Shown here: positions 25,148-34,051 of the stretch, one piece after another
Numbering within the stretch: position 1 is the stretch's first letter
Layout: each line of letters begins with the position of its first letter
DNA from: an uncultured Muribaculaceae bacterium
GTDB lineage: Bacteria; Bacteroidota; Bacteroidia; Bacteroidales; Muribaculaceae
NCBI GenBank assembly: GCA_910584055.1
Contig: CAJTZS010000016.1
Span: 18,741-82,740 of the forward strand
Direction: 5' to 3'
DNA length: 64,000 bases
Position numbers and translations under genes: made by a program
Notes under the pieces: model-generated
What the model saw: the letters and a program-made list of their open reading frames with translations, nothing else
What the model was told of the DNA's origin: nothing
The model's database searches: none

Positions 25148-25836
25148 ACATGAAAAAATATTTGTTGCCGCTACTTGTAGTGTTAACGAGTATGGCATCC
25201 CTTCCGGTATCGGGTCAGACGCATTATTCATCCAATGTTGCTGTCGGTGTTAAGGGTGGAGTGGATTTATCCAGAGTTAGCTTCACTCCCAGCGTTAAGC
25301 AGGGTTTTGCGATGGGTTGTAATGCCGGTGTCACTTTCAGGTATATTGAAGAAAACCATTTTGGTCTGATCGCGGAAGTTAATTTTGAACAGAGGGGATG
25401 GAAGGAGGATTTTGAGGAGTATCCTTATGAATATACAAGAACGTTGAATTATATTCAGATTCCTTTTCTTGCGCATATTTATTTTGGCAGGAGAGGCCGC
25501 TTCTTTTTCAATGCAGGCCCTGAAATAGGATTTATGATAGGGGAATCGACGAAGGCTAATTTCGATTATAACAACATTGCGTCAATACCGGAGTTCCCGT
25601 CATCGTTAAGGACAACTTATCAGTATCAGATGGCAGCGGAAAACAAGGTTGATTTCGGGATTTCCGCAGGGCTTGGTGGCGAATTCAGTATTAGCCGCAG
25701 AAACTCGATTTATATTGAAGGCCGTTTCTATTATGGCCTGGGAAACGTGCTTAAATCTGGACGGACTGAAAATTTCAGAGGTTCCAATTCGATGTCAATT
25801 ATGGCAAGTGTCGGCTATTGGTTCCGTATCAAATAA
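25144..25836 (+). CDS. PorT-family outer-membrane beta-barrel protein
   Basis: A 230-residue protein with a signal peptide (1-25) and an eight- to ten-stranded small barrel: GVKGGVDLSRVSF, LNYIQIPFLAHIYF (family hallmark), FFFNAGPEIGFMIGE and a C-terminal SVGYWFRIK. It belongs to the PorT/outer-membrane beta-barrel domain group. Coupling to the LysM protein by an ATGA overlap suggests the two act together between outer membrane and peptidoglycan. True PorT of T9SS cannot be claimed on this evidence. Confidence 0.8.
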   Translation: MNMKKYLLPLLVVLTSMASLPVSGQTHYSSNVAVGVKGGVDLSRVSFTPSVKQGFAMGCNAGVTFRYIEENHFGLIAEVNFEQRGWKEDFEEYPYEYTRTLNYIQIPFLAHIYFGRRGRFFFNAGPEIGFMIGESTKANFDYNNIASIPEFPSSLRTTYQYQMAAENKVDFGISAGLGGEFSISRRNSIYIEGRFYYGLGNVLKSGRTENFRGSNSMSIMASVGYWFRIK

Positions 25837-25870
25837 GATGAAGTTGTTTAAACAACTTCATCTTATTTTT
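25835..25870 (+). terminator. intrinsic terminator of the LysM-PorT operon
   Basis: A 30-bp perfect palindrome (25835-25864, arms AAGATGAAGTTGTTT) overlapping the stop codon, followed by ATTTTT. A third copy of AAACAACTTC occurs at 25870-25879. It also lies at the 3' end of leftward cdsA. Confidence 0.8.
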
Positions 25871-25890
25871 AAACAACTTCTAAAATCTAA

Positions 25891-26706
25891 TTAATAGATT
25901 ATATACCACATTGTCAGATACACGAGTACAGCGGGCGCGGCAAGAAGCAACGAATCGATCCGGTCGAGTATTCCTCCATGTCCGGGAAGTATGTTGCCTG
26001 AGTCTTTAATGTGAAGCGTACGTTTTATTAATGATTCCACGAGGTCTCCCCATGTGCCGAATATGCTTACGACTGCAGAAAGACCAAGCCATAGGGGTAA
26101 ATTAGATTCGAGTCCGAAGAAATTCGAACAATAGTTACAGAATACAAAAGCAGCCGCAAGGTTGAATATCAGACCGCCGAAGAATCCCTCCCATGATTTT
26201 TTAGGTGATATTCTTTCGAATAGTCTGTGACGACCTATTGCGCTTCCTACGAGATATGCCCCCGTATCGTTGATCCATAAAAACAGGAAGACTGCGAGAA
26301 GAGTTTCCGGCTTATTGAATAGATATGATATTCCTACGGCACAGCCTAATGGAATCCCGATATATATTTGGCTCATCATTGAATGCGCGAGATTACGAAG
26401 AGGATATTCATCTTTGATATACAATTCTTCAATGAATCTTCCTGTCATTATAGCTATCCATAACAATATAGGGAATATGTAGACCCCAAAACATAATGAT
26501 ACGCATCCGGCTATATCAAGAAGTATGGTAGGGATTCTGCGGGCATTGAAATCTGAACAAATCTTAGAGAACTCGATAATGGCCAGTACTCCAAAAACTG
26601 AAGCCATTATAGCAACGGCTTCATAACCAATGAGTATGCATCCTATAATAATTCCACAATATATTATACCCGATAGTGTACGGACAGTTAATTTCTTCAG
26701 ATCCAT
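25891..26706 (-). CDS. cdsA: phosphatidate cytidylyltransferase
   Basis: A 271-residue inner-membrane enzyme making CDP-diacylglycerol from phosphatidate and CTP for phospholipid synthesis. About eight hydrophobic helices and the C-terminal signature (SPKKSWEGFFGG ... STWGDLVESLIKR-like WGDLVESLIKRTLHIKDSG, PGHGGILDRIDSL) are clear. I start at the ATG at 26706 (MDLKKLTVRTLSG); an in-frame upstream start would add 19 residues not typical of the family. Length is typical. Confidence 0.94.
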   Translation of the reverse strand: MDLKKLTVRTLSGIIYCGIIIGCILIGYEAVAIMASVFGVLAIIEFSKICSDFNARRIPTILLDIAGCVSLCFGVYIFPILLWIAIMTGRFIEELYIKDEYPLRNLAHSMMSQIYIGIPLGCAVGISYLFNKPETLLAVFLFLWINDTGAYLVGSAIGRHRLFERISPKKSWEGFFGGLIFNLAAAFVFCNYCSNFFGLESNLPLWLGLSAVVSIFGTWGDLVESLIKRTLHIKDSGNILPGHGGILDRIDSLLLAAPAVLVYLTMWYIIY

Positions 26707-26784
26707 TTCTAAATTAGGTTTCAATGATGTGGCAAAGTTAGCTATTCTTAGGGATAATTGCAAGCGCGCAATAAGAAGTTATTG

Positions 26785-26820
26785 CAAAAAATACAGGGGA
26801 AATCCTAAAAGGTTTCCCCT
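26785..26820 (-). terminator. intrinsic terminator of lpxA
   Basis: On the minus strand AGGGGAAA (26820-26813) pairs with TTTCCCCT (26802-26795), extended by two pairs, followed by GTATTTTTTG. It separates the RND-lpxA run from cdsA. Confidence 0.72.
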
Positions 26821-26851
26821 ATATTGATATAGAAATTGATATGGATCGGGT

Positions 26852-27649
26852 TTATTCTTCCGTCACTTGAGGAGGAAGGGCGGCAAGACGATACTCATGC
26901 TTCTTTACGAATTTCAATATGGCATCTCTTTCCATGCTCGGCTCTATATCCGATTCAATGCGTTTTATCGCATTGAATGGAGAGGTCTGGCTTTGATAGA
27001 TATGTCGATAGCATTGCGCTATGGAATCTATTATAGCTTCAGATTTCTTGCCTTTCCTGAGTATATAGGCATTGACTCCATAATACTCAATCGGATTATG
27101 TGCCATTATTGTGAAGGGAGGCACGTTATTGTTCACGCGACATCCACCCTTTACAAGCACCCATTCCGCTATATCACAATTCTCGTGTACCAACGCGTTT
27201 GAGGACAGGATGGTGCAATCTCCGATTTTGCATGCTCCCGCTATCTTGGCTGCATTTCCGATAACGACGTAGTCACCCACCTCAGAATCATGGCCGATGT
27301 GGCTTTGAGCCATAATAAATGAATTGTTACCGATTTTTGTTGATTTTCCGGCATAGATGCTCCGGTTGATAATCACATGTTCGCGGATGCAGTTGTTGTC
27401 GCCTATCTCAACAAAAGAATCTTCTCCCTTCCATCTGAAATCTTGGGGTGATGCGGAAATCACGCAACCATCATAGAAGCGGTTGTTTTTACCGATTCTC
27501 GCACCGGAGCGGATGCTGACATGAGGTCCGATCACGCATCCCTCACCAATCTCTACATTGTCATCGATATATGCGAACGCATTGATGGTGACATTATCTC
27601 CAATTTTCGCGTTTGGATGGACAAACGCCAGAGGGCTGATCTGAAACAT
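26852..27649 (-). CDS. lpxA: acyl-ACP-UDP-N-acetylglucosamine O-acyltransferase
   Basis: A 265-residue cytosolic trimeric acyltransferase, first step of lipid A synthesis. It consists of left-handed beta-helix hexapeptide repeats (IGDNVTINAFAYIDDNVEIG and following) with the catalytic His in AQSHIGHDSEVG, then a C-terminal helical domain. Length is typical. It starts 26 bases after the efflux outer-membrane gene, so it may be transcribed from the efflux promoter. Confidence 0.95.
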   Translation of the reverse strand: MFQISPLAFVHPNAKIGDNVTINAFAYIDDNVEIGEGCVIGPHVSIRSGARIGKNNRFYDGCVISASPQDFRWKGEDSFVEIGDNNCIREHVIINRSIYAGKSTKIGNNSFIMAQSHIGHDSEVGDYVVIGNAAKIAGACKIGDCTILSSNALVHENCDIAEWVLVKGGCRVNNNVPPFTIMAHNPIEYYGVNAYILRKGKKSEAIIDSIAQCYRHIYQSQTSPFNAIKRIESDIEPSMERDAILKFVKKHEYRLAALPPQVTEE

Positions 27650-27675
27650 AGTATTAAGTATTTGAGGTTAACCGT

Positions 27676-29055
27676 TTATCTTCCTCCACCCACAGCCTGG
27701 TAAAGGCTGATGAGTGAAGCTACCTGTGTATGCCAGCATGCAAGACTTGAAAGCTGGGCGCCTAGAAGGCTTGAACGCGCTGTGAGAACTTCAAGGTAGG
27801 TTGTTTTCTGGTCCAAAGTTAATAATTCTTGCGTATATTCCACACTTTTTTCCAGATTATCTATTTGTTGCTCCAATGCTACCTTCTTGTCGTTTACATT
27901 TGAAATCTGTGCAAGAGCATCGCTGACATCGGCACTCGCACCGAGCAGAGCTTTCTCAAACGCGTTCATAGCCTGTTTTTGTTGCGCCTTTGCAGCCTCA
28001 AGGGTTGCTATGTTTTGACCGCGTGAGAAAATTGGTGCTGCGAGTTGACCGGCAAGCTGTATGAACCATTTCCCCGGATTGGTGATCATGCTTCCCAAGA
28101 GATTTGTAAATCCCCCTTGTGCGGATATTGAAAGAGTGGGATAGAAGGCGGCACGCGCGCTGTTGGTATTATAATATGCGGCGGCCAATCCTCTTTCAGC
28201 GGCGCGAACGTCCGGACGCACTGCAAGATATGACATCGGGATTCCATTTCTTACATCTACCGGCAGGGAAAAGCTTAGGTCTGATGTTACCTCCCATTCG
28301 CGTGGATATGTGCCAAGAAGGGTTGAAAGAGTGTTGGATGTCGTGACAATGTTCTGTTTGATATCAGGGATGGATGCCATTATGCTCCAATAATTCGCGG
28401 CACTTTGAACCACAGCGGCTTCATTTACGTATGCCGCCTCCTTCATCGCCTTCATTGATTCGACCTGATCCTTCCATATGACAGATGTTCTTTCTGTCAG
28501 GTCAAGTTGCTGTTTAAGGAGCACAAGTGCATAATATGTGTTTGCGACACCGCAGATAATCTGCGAGCGGACTGCCTGCTCATAATCTTCCATCTGCTCG
28601 ACATTTACCTTTGCTCCGCGTTTGCGATTAAGGATCTTGCCGAACACGTCGATCTCCCAGTTAGCAGCCAAAGGAATAGTGTAACTCCAATTCATATGGC
28701 TGCCTCCATAGCTTGCGGATCCTCCGTTAGGATTTAATGCCAAAGATGGTAAATAGCTCAATTTGGCACCCTTGAGTTGAGCCTGCGCTATCTCAACGTT
28801 GTGACGGGCATCGTCAAGATCTTGGTTATTCTCAAGGGCCTGACGGATGTAGCTCTGAAGAAGTGGATCTGTAAATACTTTCTCCCAACCAAGATATTCA
28901 AGCGATGTAGAGTCAACCGGTTGTTCCGTGGCTTTACGGAAATCCTCTACGAAAGAGTTTTCCTCTGAGGGGAGCTCGTATTTCTGGTAGATGTGACAGC
29001 TGCTCATCGCAACTGTCAACACTACCATCATTATATAATTAATTATTTTGTTCAT
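27676..29055 (-). CDS. RND efflux outer-membrane lipoprotein (TolC/NodT family)
   Basis: A 459-residue outer-membrane channel component. The N-terminus has a lipoprotein signal with VAMSSC. Two OEP repeats follow, with long coiled-coil helices and the family block YLAVRPDVRAAERGLAAAYY. The C-terminus QAVGGG is typical. It lies 7 bases after the RND permease gene, completing a tripartite pump. Confidence 0.93.
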   Translation of the reverse strand: MNKIINYIMMVVLTVAMSSCHIYQKYELPSEENSFVEDFRKATEQPVDSTSLEYLGWEKVFTDPLLQSYIRQALENNQDLDDARHNVEIAQAQLKGAKLSYLPSLALNPNGGSASYGGSHMNWSYTIPLAANWEIDVFGKILNRKRGAKVNVEQMEDYEQAVRSQIICGVANTYYALVLLKQQLDLTERTSVIWKDQVESMKAMKEAAYVNEAAVVQSAANYWSIMASIPDIKQNIVTTSNTLSTLLGTYPREWEVTSDLSFSLPVDVRNGIPMSYLAVRPDVRAAERGLAAAYYNTNSARAAFYPTLSISAQGGFTNLLGSMITNPGKWFIQLAGQLAAPIFSRGQNIATLEAAKAQQKQAMNAFEKALLGASADVSDALAQISNVNDKKVALEQQIDNLEKSVEYTQELLTLDQKTTYLEVLTARSSLLGAQLSSLACWHTQVASLISLYQAVGGGR

Positions 29056-29062
29056 TGCTGTA

Positions 29063-32000
29063 TTATTCTCTTGTTATACTGTATTGCTCAATCTCGGAGG
29101 TAACTCCAGTGTTATCTTTGTCTTTCCATTTCGGAGGAGTGATCTTCTCCTGAATAAGCTGGAATGCCACGAACATGGCAGGCACAACGAGAACCTGAAG
29201 TATCATACCTATCAACATACCGCCGATTGCTCCTGAACCGAGTGCGTTATATCCGTTGGCGCCGGCACCGGTTGCGAACATCAACGGAAGGAGACCGATG
29301 ATCATTGCAAGCGATGTCATAAGGATAGGACGCAAACGGGCTGTCGCACCCTGTATTGCCGATTGCACCACGCTAAGTCCGGTTCTCCTTCTTTCGAGGG
29401 CGAACTCAACAATAAGAATTGCATTCTTAGCCAGAAGACCGATCAACATGATGAGCGCGATCTGCAGATAAATATTGTTGTCAATACCCATGAACCGGGC
29501 GAACAGGAATGTACCCATCAAACCGAACGGGACAGACAGGATCACAGCCCATGGAATAATGTAACTCTCATATTGAGCAGACAGGAGGAGGTATACAAAA
29601 AGGAGCACAAGCGCGAAGATGTATGCCGTCTGTCCGCTACCGCCTTTTGCTTCCTCACGGGTCATACCTGAGTATTCATACCCGAACCCGACCGGAAGGA
29701 CCTCGGCCCCGACTTCTTCAATTGCTTTCACTGCATCACCCGAGGAGAATCCCGGAGCTGGCTGACCCGTTACGGCGATGGATGTAAACATGTTGAAGCG
29801 ATTAATGATGTCCGGTCCATAAACACGTTTCAGGGAGACGAAATTGTCGATCGGAGCCATCGTGGCACCGTTTCTAACTTTTATCCTCTTCAATGTTTCG
29901 GGAGATACTCGGGCCTCAGGATTGGCCTGCATCATGACACGGTAAAGCTTTCCGAACTTGTTGAAGTTGGATACGTACATACCTCCGTAATATCCCTGAA
30001 GTGCACTCAGAATCTGGTTCTGGGTAAGACCTGCCTGCTTGATCTTTGCGACATCAAGCTCTACAAGATATTGAGGGAATGTCGGGTTGAACGTAGAATA
30101 CGCCATCTGAATTTCAGGGCGTGCGTTCAATGCGCCGATGAAGCGTTGATAAACTCCAAAGAAGTTATTCAGATCACCACCAGTCTTGTCTTGAAGCTTG
30201 ATCTCAAAACCGCTCGTTGCGGAATATCCCGGAATCATAGGAGGTGTGAAGAACATTATACGCCCATCCTTGATCTGTGAGCACTTCTGGTATAGCTGGG
30301 CAAGCACCGCATTTGCGCTCTCCGTCTTTTCATCACGCTCTTCCCAGGGACGAAGCTTGATAATGAATGAGCCATAGGTGTTGCCTTGTCCACCGACAAA
30401 ACTATATCCGGTGATCGCATTGCGGGTCTGAATGGCGTTGATTGTGCCGCAAATGCTGTCTACCTGATCCATTATGGATTTTGTTTTTTCCATCGCAGTG
30501 GCCGGCGGCATATCGACAACGCCCATGATAGTGCCGGTATCTTCCTGCGGCACCATGGAGGTTGCCGTTGTGCTCATGAGCCATACAAGTACGGCAATTG
30601 ATGCGGCAACGATGGAGAATCCTGTAATCTTATGTCGTATGAACCATCCGGAGGCGACGTTGTAGACCTTAAGCAGCTTGTTGAACCCTTTATTGAAGAA
30701 ATTGATAAATTCCTTGGAGAAGAGTCCTATTACCGCCATAACAGCCACAACAACAGCAATTATTCCCTTGACTATGTTTTCGAAGTCAAACCATCCCATC
30801 ATAAGGAATGCTATTGCCGCAATTATAAGTATTAGAGTGACTATAGGAGGGAATTTAAGGCTGAAACGTTTCTTATAGGTCTCTTTTACAACTTCACCTG
30901 CCGCGGAGTATGCGTCTTTCATGCGTTCTTTGAGTGGCTTCTCATCCTCTTTCTTATGAGGTTTGAGGAACAATGCGCAGAGAGCCGGAGACAATGTAAG
31001 GGCGTTTATTGCTGACAGACCTATAGACATTGCCATGGTAAGACCGAACTGGCGATAGAACACGCCGGAAACGCCACCCATGAATGATACCGGAATAAAC
31101 ACAAGCATCATGACGAGCGTGATGGATACAAGAGCTCCTGCGATTTCGTTCATTGCGTCTATGGCGGCACGCTTGGAAGATGTGTATCCTTCATCAAGTT
31201 TTGCGTGTACCGCCTCGACGACGACTATGGCATCGTCAACCACAATCGCAATTGCCAGCACGAGAGCTGAAAGTGTAAGAAGGTTTACTGAGAATCCGAA
31301 GATGTTCATCAGGAAGAAAGTACCGATCAAAGCGACAGGTATCGCTATGATAGGAATTAATGTCGAGCGGAAATCCTGCAGGAAGATAAATACCACGAGG
31401 AATACAAGCACGAATGCTTCGATAAGAGTCTTGACAACCTCATGAATGGAGGCGAAAAGGAAGTCGTTCACACTCATTGTTGTGATAATCTTAACACCCT
31501 CCGGCGCTTCTTTCTGGAATTTGTCAAGTTCTTTCTGGATATCCTCAACTACCTGTGTGGCATTCGAACCTGCAGACTGGAACACGATTGCCGAGCATCC
31601 GATATGCCCGTTGGTTGTTGAATGGAAACCATAAGAGAGACGACCAAGTTCAACGTCGGCCACATCTTTAAGACGAAGTATTTCACCGTCATTCGATGCG
31701 CGGACAATTATGTCGCCGAATTCTGTCTCATCCTGCAGACGGCCTTTATAGCGCATCACATATTGGAAACTCTGATTCCCGTTTTCACCGAACTGTCCCG
31801 GCGCCGCCTCGATGTTCTGCTCGGCAAGCGCCGCAGAAATGTCGGTAGGCATAAGCCCATATTGCGCCATCACATCCGGTTTAAGCCATATACGCATACT
31901 GTAGTCCGCACCCATCACCATAGCGTCTCCCACGCCCGACACACGTTTGATGACGGGGATGATGTTGATTGCCATATAGTTTTCGATGAATTCTTCGGAA

Positions 32001-32449
32001 TACTTGCCGTCCGCATCGTAAACATTGAAAACCATCAGCATGGAGCTCTGACGTTTCTGTGTAATGACACCTACCTGGTTTACCTCGGCCGGAAGGAAAC
32101 TTGCTGCCTTGGCTACGCGGTTCTGGACGTCCACAGCTGCCATATCCGGATCCATTCCCGGCTTGAAGTAGACTGTTATGGATGCGGAACCATTGTTGGC
32201 TGCCGAAGAATACATATAATCCATGTTCTCCGCACCGTTTATCTGCTCCTCAAGCGGCGCGATCACTGAATTCAATACACTTTGCGCGTTGGCTCCAGTA
32301 TAAGTTGTTGAGACCTGGATTGTCGGCGGCGCAATATCCGGATACTGTTCAATAGGGAGGGAGGTGAGGCCGAGTATACCGAATATGACGATAAATATCG
32401 AAATAACGGTTGAAAGTACAGGCCTGTTTATAAATGTTGATAAATTCAT
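29063..32449 (-). CDS. RND efflux permease (HAE1/AcrB family) with extra central membrane segments
   Basis: A 1128-residue inner-membrane proton-driven drug exporter. It starts MNLSTFINRPVLSTVISIF and has the proton-relay pair in AIAIVVDDAIVVVEAV plus AMSIGLSAINALTLSPALCA. Family members are usually about 1030-1070 residues. Here the loop between the two halves (about residues 495-600) is enlarged, with two additional hydrophobic stretches near 532-552 and 556-575 (IVTLILIIAAIAFLMM; IVKGIIAVVVAVMAVIGLF). Substrates cannot be named. It is the middle gene of the efflux operon. Confidence 0.94.
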   Translation of the reverse strand: MNLSTFINRPVLSTVISIFIVIFGILGLTSLPIEQYPDIAPPTIQVSTTYTGANAQSVLNSVIAPLEEQINGAENMDYMYSSAANNGSASITVYFKPGMDPDMAAVDVQNRVAKAASFLPAEVNQVGVITQKRQSSMLMVFNVYDADGKYSEEFIENYMAINIIPVIKRVSGVGDAMVMGADYSMRIWLKPDVMAQYGLMPTDISAALAEQNIEAAPGQFGENGNQSFQYVMRYKGRLQDETEFGDIIVRASNDGEILRLKDVADVELGRLSYGFHSTTNGHIGCSAIVFQSAGSNATQVVEDIQKELDKFQKEAPEGVKIITTMSVNDFLFASIHEVVKTLIEAFVLVFLVVFIFLQDFRSTLIPIIAIPVALIGTFFLMNIFGFSVNLLTLSALVLAIAIVVDDAIVVVEAVHAKLDEGYTSSKRAAIDAMNEIAGALVSITLVMMLVFIPVSFMGGVSGVFYRQFGLTMAMSIGLSAINALTLSPALCALFLKPHKKEDEKPLKERMKDAYSAAGEVVKETYKKRFSLKFPPIVTLILIIAAIAFLMMGWFDFENIVKGIIAVVVAVMAVIGLFSKEFINFFNKGFNKLLKVYNVASGWFIRHKITGFSIVAASIAVLVWLMSTTATSMVPQEDTGTIMGVVDMPPATAMEKTKSIMDQVDSICGTINAIQTRNAITGYSFVGGQGNTYGSFIIKLRPWEERDEKTESANAVLAQLYQKCSQIKDGRIMFFTPPMIPGYSATSGFEIKLQDKTGGDLNNFFGVYQRFIGALNARPEIQMAYSTFNPTFPQYLVELDVAKIKQAGLTQNQILSALQGYYGGMYVSNFNKFGKLYRVMMQANPEARVSPETLKRIKVRNGATMAPIDNFVSLKRVYGPDIINRFNMFTSIAVTGQPAPGFSSGDAVKAIEEVGAEVLPVGFGYEYSGMTREEAKGGSGQTAYIFALVLLFVYLLLSAQYESYIIPWAVILSVPFGLMGTFLFARFMGIDNNIYLQIALIMLIGLLAKNAILIVEFALERRRTGLSVVQSAIQGATARLRPILMTSLAMIIGLLPLMFATGAGANGYNALGSGAIGGMLIGMILQVLVVPAMFVAFQLIQEKITPPKWKDKDNTGVTSEIEQYSITRE

Positions 32450-32461
32450 CGCTCAGTAAAT

Positions 32462-33580
32462 TTATTTCTTTGGTTTGATGACCATATCATCCTTGACTGT
32501 GATACCCACTCCTTCTGTCACGATTACGTCGCCGGGTTTAAGACCGCCTGTCACGATATAATTTTTGCCGTCATTCTCAGGTGCAATCTGGATAGGAGTG
32601 GAGTGCACTTTGCTTGAATCGCCTACTACGTAACAGAATTTCATGTCCTGAATCTCGTATGTTGCATTCTGTGGGATTAGAATAGCGCTGCTGCGGGTTG
32701 ACGGAATAAGAACCTGGCCGCTGTTACCACTGCGCAGCATGCCTTTGGGGTTAGGGAAAATTGCTGTTGCTGACGCAGCGCCTGTTGCAGGATCAATAAC
32801 ACCTGATATTGAAATTATTTTGCCCGGATATTCGTAGCGCTCACCGTTAGCAAGCAGAAGCGAAACTGCCGGCATCTGCGCTATAGCTTCCTGAAGAGAA
32901 CGGCTGCCATTGTCGGTCATATTCAGAATATCCTTTTCGTTAAGAGAGAAAGATGCTCTCATATCGCTGCTGTTGGAAAGGATAGTGAGGAGTGTTGAAG
33001 GCGAAACAAGGGATCCCTCGCGAAAGTCGATTTTTCCGACTATTCCCGCCGCCGGGGCGGTTACGACTGAATATGAAAGATTCTTGCGTGCGTTCACAAG
33101 ATTGGCCTGAGCCTGATGGAGCTGGGCTTTAGCCGCATTCAGAGCATCCTGTGATGTCTGGTAAGCAGGCGCACTGATGATATTCTTATCGTATAGTATC
33201 TTATTGTTATTGGCATTCGTCTGCGCGGTGTTGACATTGGCTTGGGCAACGGATACCGCAGCATTGGCTGCATCAACAGCCGCCTGCAGGCTGACCTGGT
33301 CTATTGTGAAGAGTACTTGTCCTTTATTTACGCGTTGACCCTCTTCAACATTTACTTTTGTGAGAAATCCTGAGATCTGGGGACGAATCTCAACATCGTT
33401 TTCTCCACGAAGAGATGTGGGATATCCTGTCTCAAGTTTCGTGTCTTCTTCTCCAATCGTCATCACGGCGAGTTCTGGAGCTGCTCCCTGTTGCTGTTGG
33501 TTGTTTCCTTTGCATGAGGGAAGAATCATTGCCACAGTTAAAGCTGATAGTGACAAAGCATACAATTTTCTGATTTTCAT
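32462..33580 (-). CDS. RND efflux periplasmic adaptor (AcrA family)
   Basis: A 372-residue lipoprotein (lipobox ILPSCKG) linking permease and channel. A lipoyl half-motif (ISGFLTKVNVEEGQRVNKGQ), a helical hairpin rich in Ala/Asn/Gln (residues about 80-150), the second lipoyl half (APAAGIVGKIDFREG) and a beta-barrel domain are in the usual order. It is the first gene of the operon. A lone TAATTTTG at 33681-33688 may be its -7 box. Confidence 0.93.
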   Translation of the reverse strand: MKIRKLYALSLSALTVAMILPSCKGNNQQQQGAAPELAVMTIGEEDTKLETGYPTSLRGENDVEIRPQISGFLTKVNVEEGQRVNKGQVLFTIDQVSLQAAVDAANAAVSVAQANVNTAQTNANNNKILYDKNIISAPAYQTSQDALNAAKAQLHQAQANLVNARKNLSYSVVTAPAAGIVGKIDFREGSLVSPSTLLTILSNSSDMRASFSLNEKDILNMTDNGSRSLQEAIAQMPAVSLLLANGERYEYPGKIISISGVIDPATGAASATAIFPNPKGMLRSGNSGQVLIPSTRSSAILIPQNATYEIQDMKFCYVVGDSSKVHSTPIQIAPENDGKNYIVTGGLKPGDVIVTEGVGITVKDDMVIKPKK

Positions 33581-33680
33581 ATTAACATGGTTTGTTTAAT
33601 TGTTTACATCTTATAGTGTTTAGACGCAAATTACTAATATGATGTAACAAGGTCTTAACCTTTTTAATGATATTGCGCTA

Positions 33681-33688
33681 CAAAATTA
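33681..33688 (-). promoter_or_regulatory. candidate -7 element of the RND operon
   Basis: The minus strand reads TAATTTTG about 100 bases before the adaptor start. No TTTG is found at the proper spacing, so confidence is limited. Confidence 0.35.
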
Positions 33689-33797
33689 ACAATTATAGTT
33701 GTGAAAAAATATTAAATAGTTTAAAAATGCGAATATTTGACCAATATTGGGTTAATTTTGAAAACTTAAAATTAAATTTTAGTTTTCTGATTCGTAA

Positions 33798-33849
33798 AGA
33801 TAGCCTCCATAACCAAACAGGAGATCCTGTTTGGTTATGGAGGCTATCT
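33798..33849. terminator. long perfect hairpin, terminator-like
   Basis: A perfect 25-bp stem with a 2-base loop (arms begin AGATAGCCTCCATAACCAAA). No T-run follows on either side. It lies between mtnN (3' side) and the RND operon (5' side) and directly abuts repeat copy 3. It could end the leftward mtnN transcript, or be a cruciform-forming site. The 470-bp gap 33581-34051 otherwise holds only the repeat copy and the candidate -7 box. Confidence 0.5.
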
Positions 33850-34031
33850 AAGTAGGTAAGAAAAATTAAACGATATATAGGTAATGAAATCTTGCCCAAT
33901 AAAACTTGTTCTTTTTGGCTGTTTTCACCTTGTAATTCAGTCGCATATGCCTATATGCTCCTTCATTACGCGGCAAAAACATCTCATAAATAACTGCGTT
34001 TTATTTGTGCATTAATTTTTCTTACCTACTT
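33850..34031. repeat. long-hairpin repeat element, copy 3
   Basis: A 182-bp element with perfect 20-bp terminal repeats, AAGTAGGTAAGAAAAATTAA and its complement. The inner arms pair (GTTTTCACCTTGTAAT with ATTACGCGGCAAAAAC). The apical stem is GCATAT (33943-33948) / ATATGC (33953-33958). Shared with copies 1 and 2 are the strings ACTTGT-CTTTT near the centre, CAGTCGCATA, TGCTCCTTC and CTGCGTTT. Confidence 0.83.
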
Positions 34032-34051
34032 ATTAAGAAATATTACAAATT

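Noticed and set aside
26707..26763. 19-residue N-terminal extension of CdsA
   Set aside because: Not typical of the family; the ATG at 26706 gives a normal start.
31622..32269. 215-codon frame opposite the RND permease
   Set aside because: Shadow frame; His/Arg-rich and antisense to a well-conserved gene.
33667..33899. Open frames on both strands around 33667-33899 with nearly the same peptide
   Set aside because: They arise because a 25-bp perfect palindrome reads the same on both strands; the rest is AT-rich intergenic and repeat DNA.
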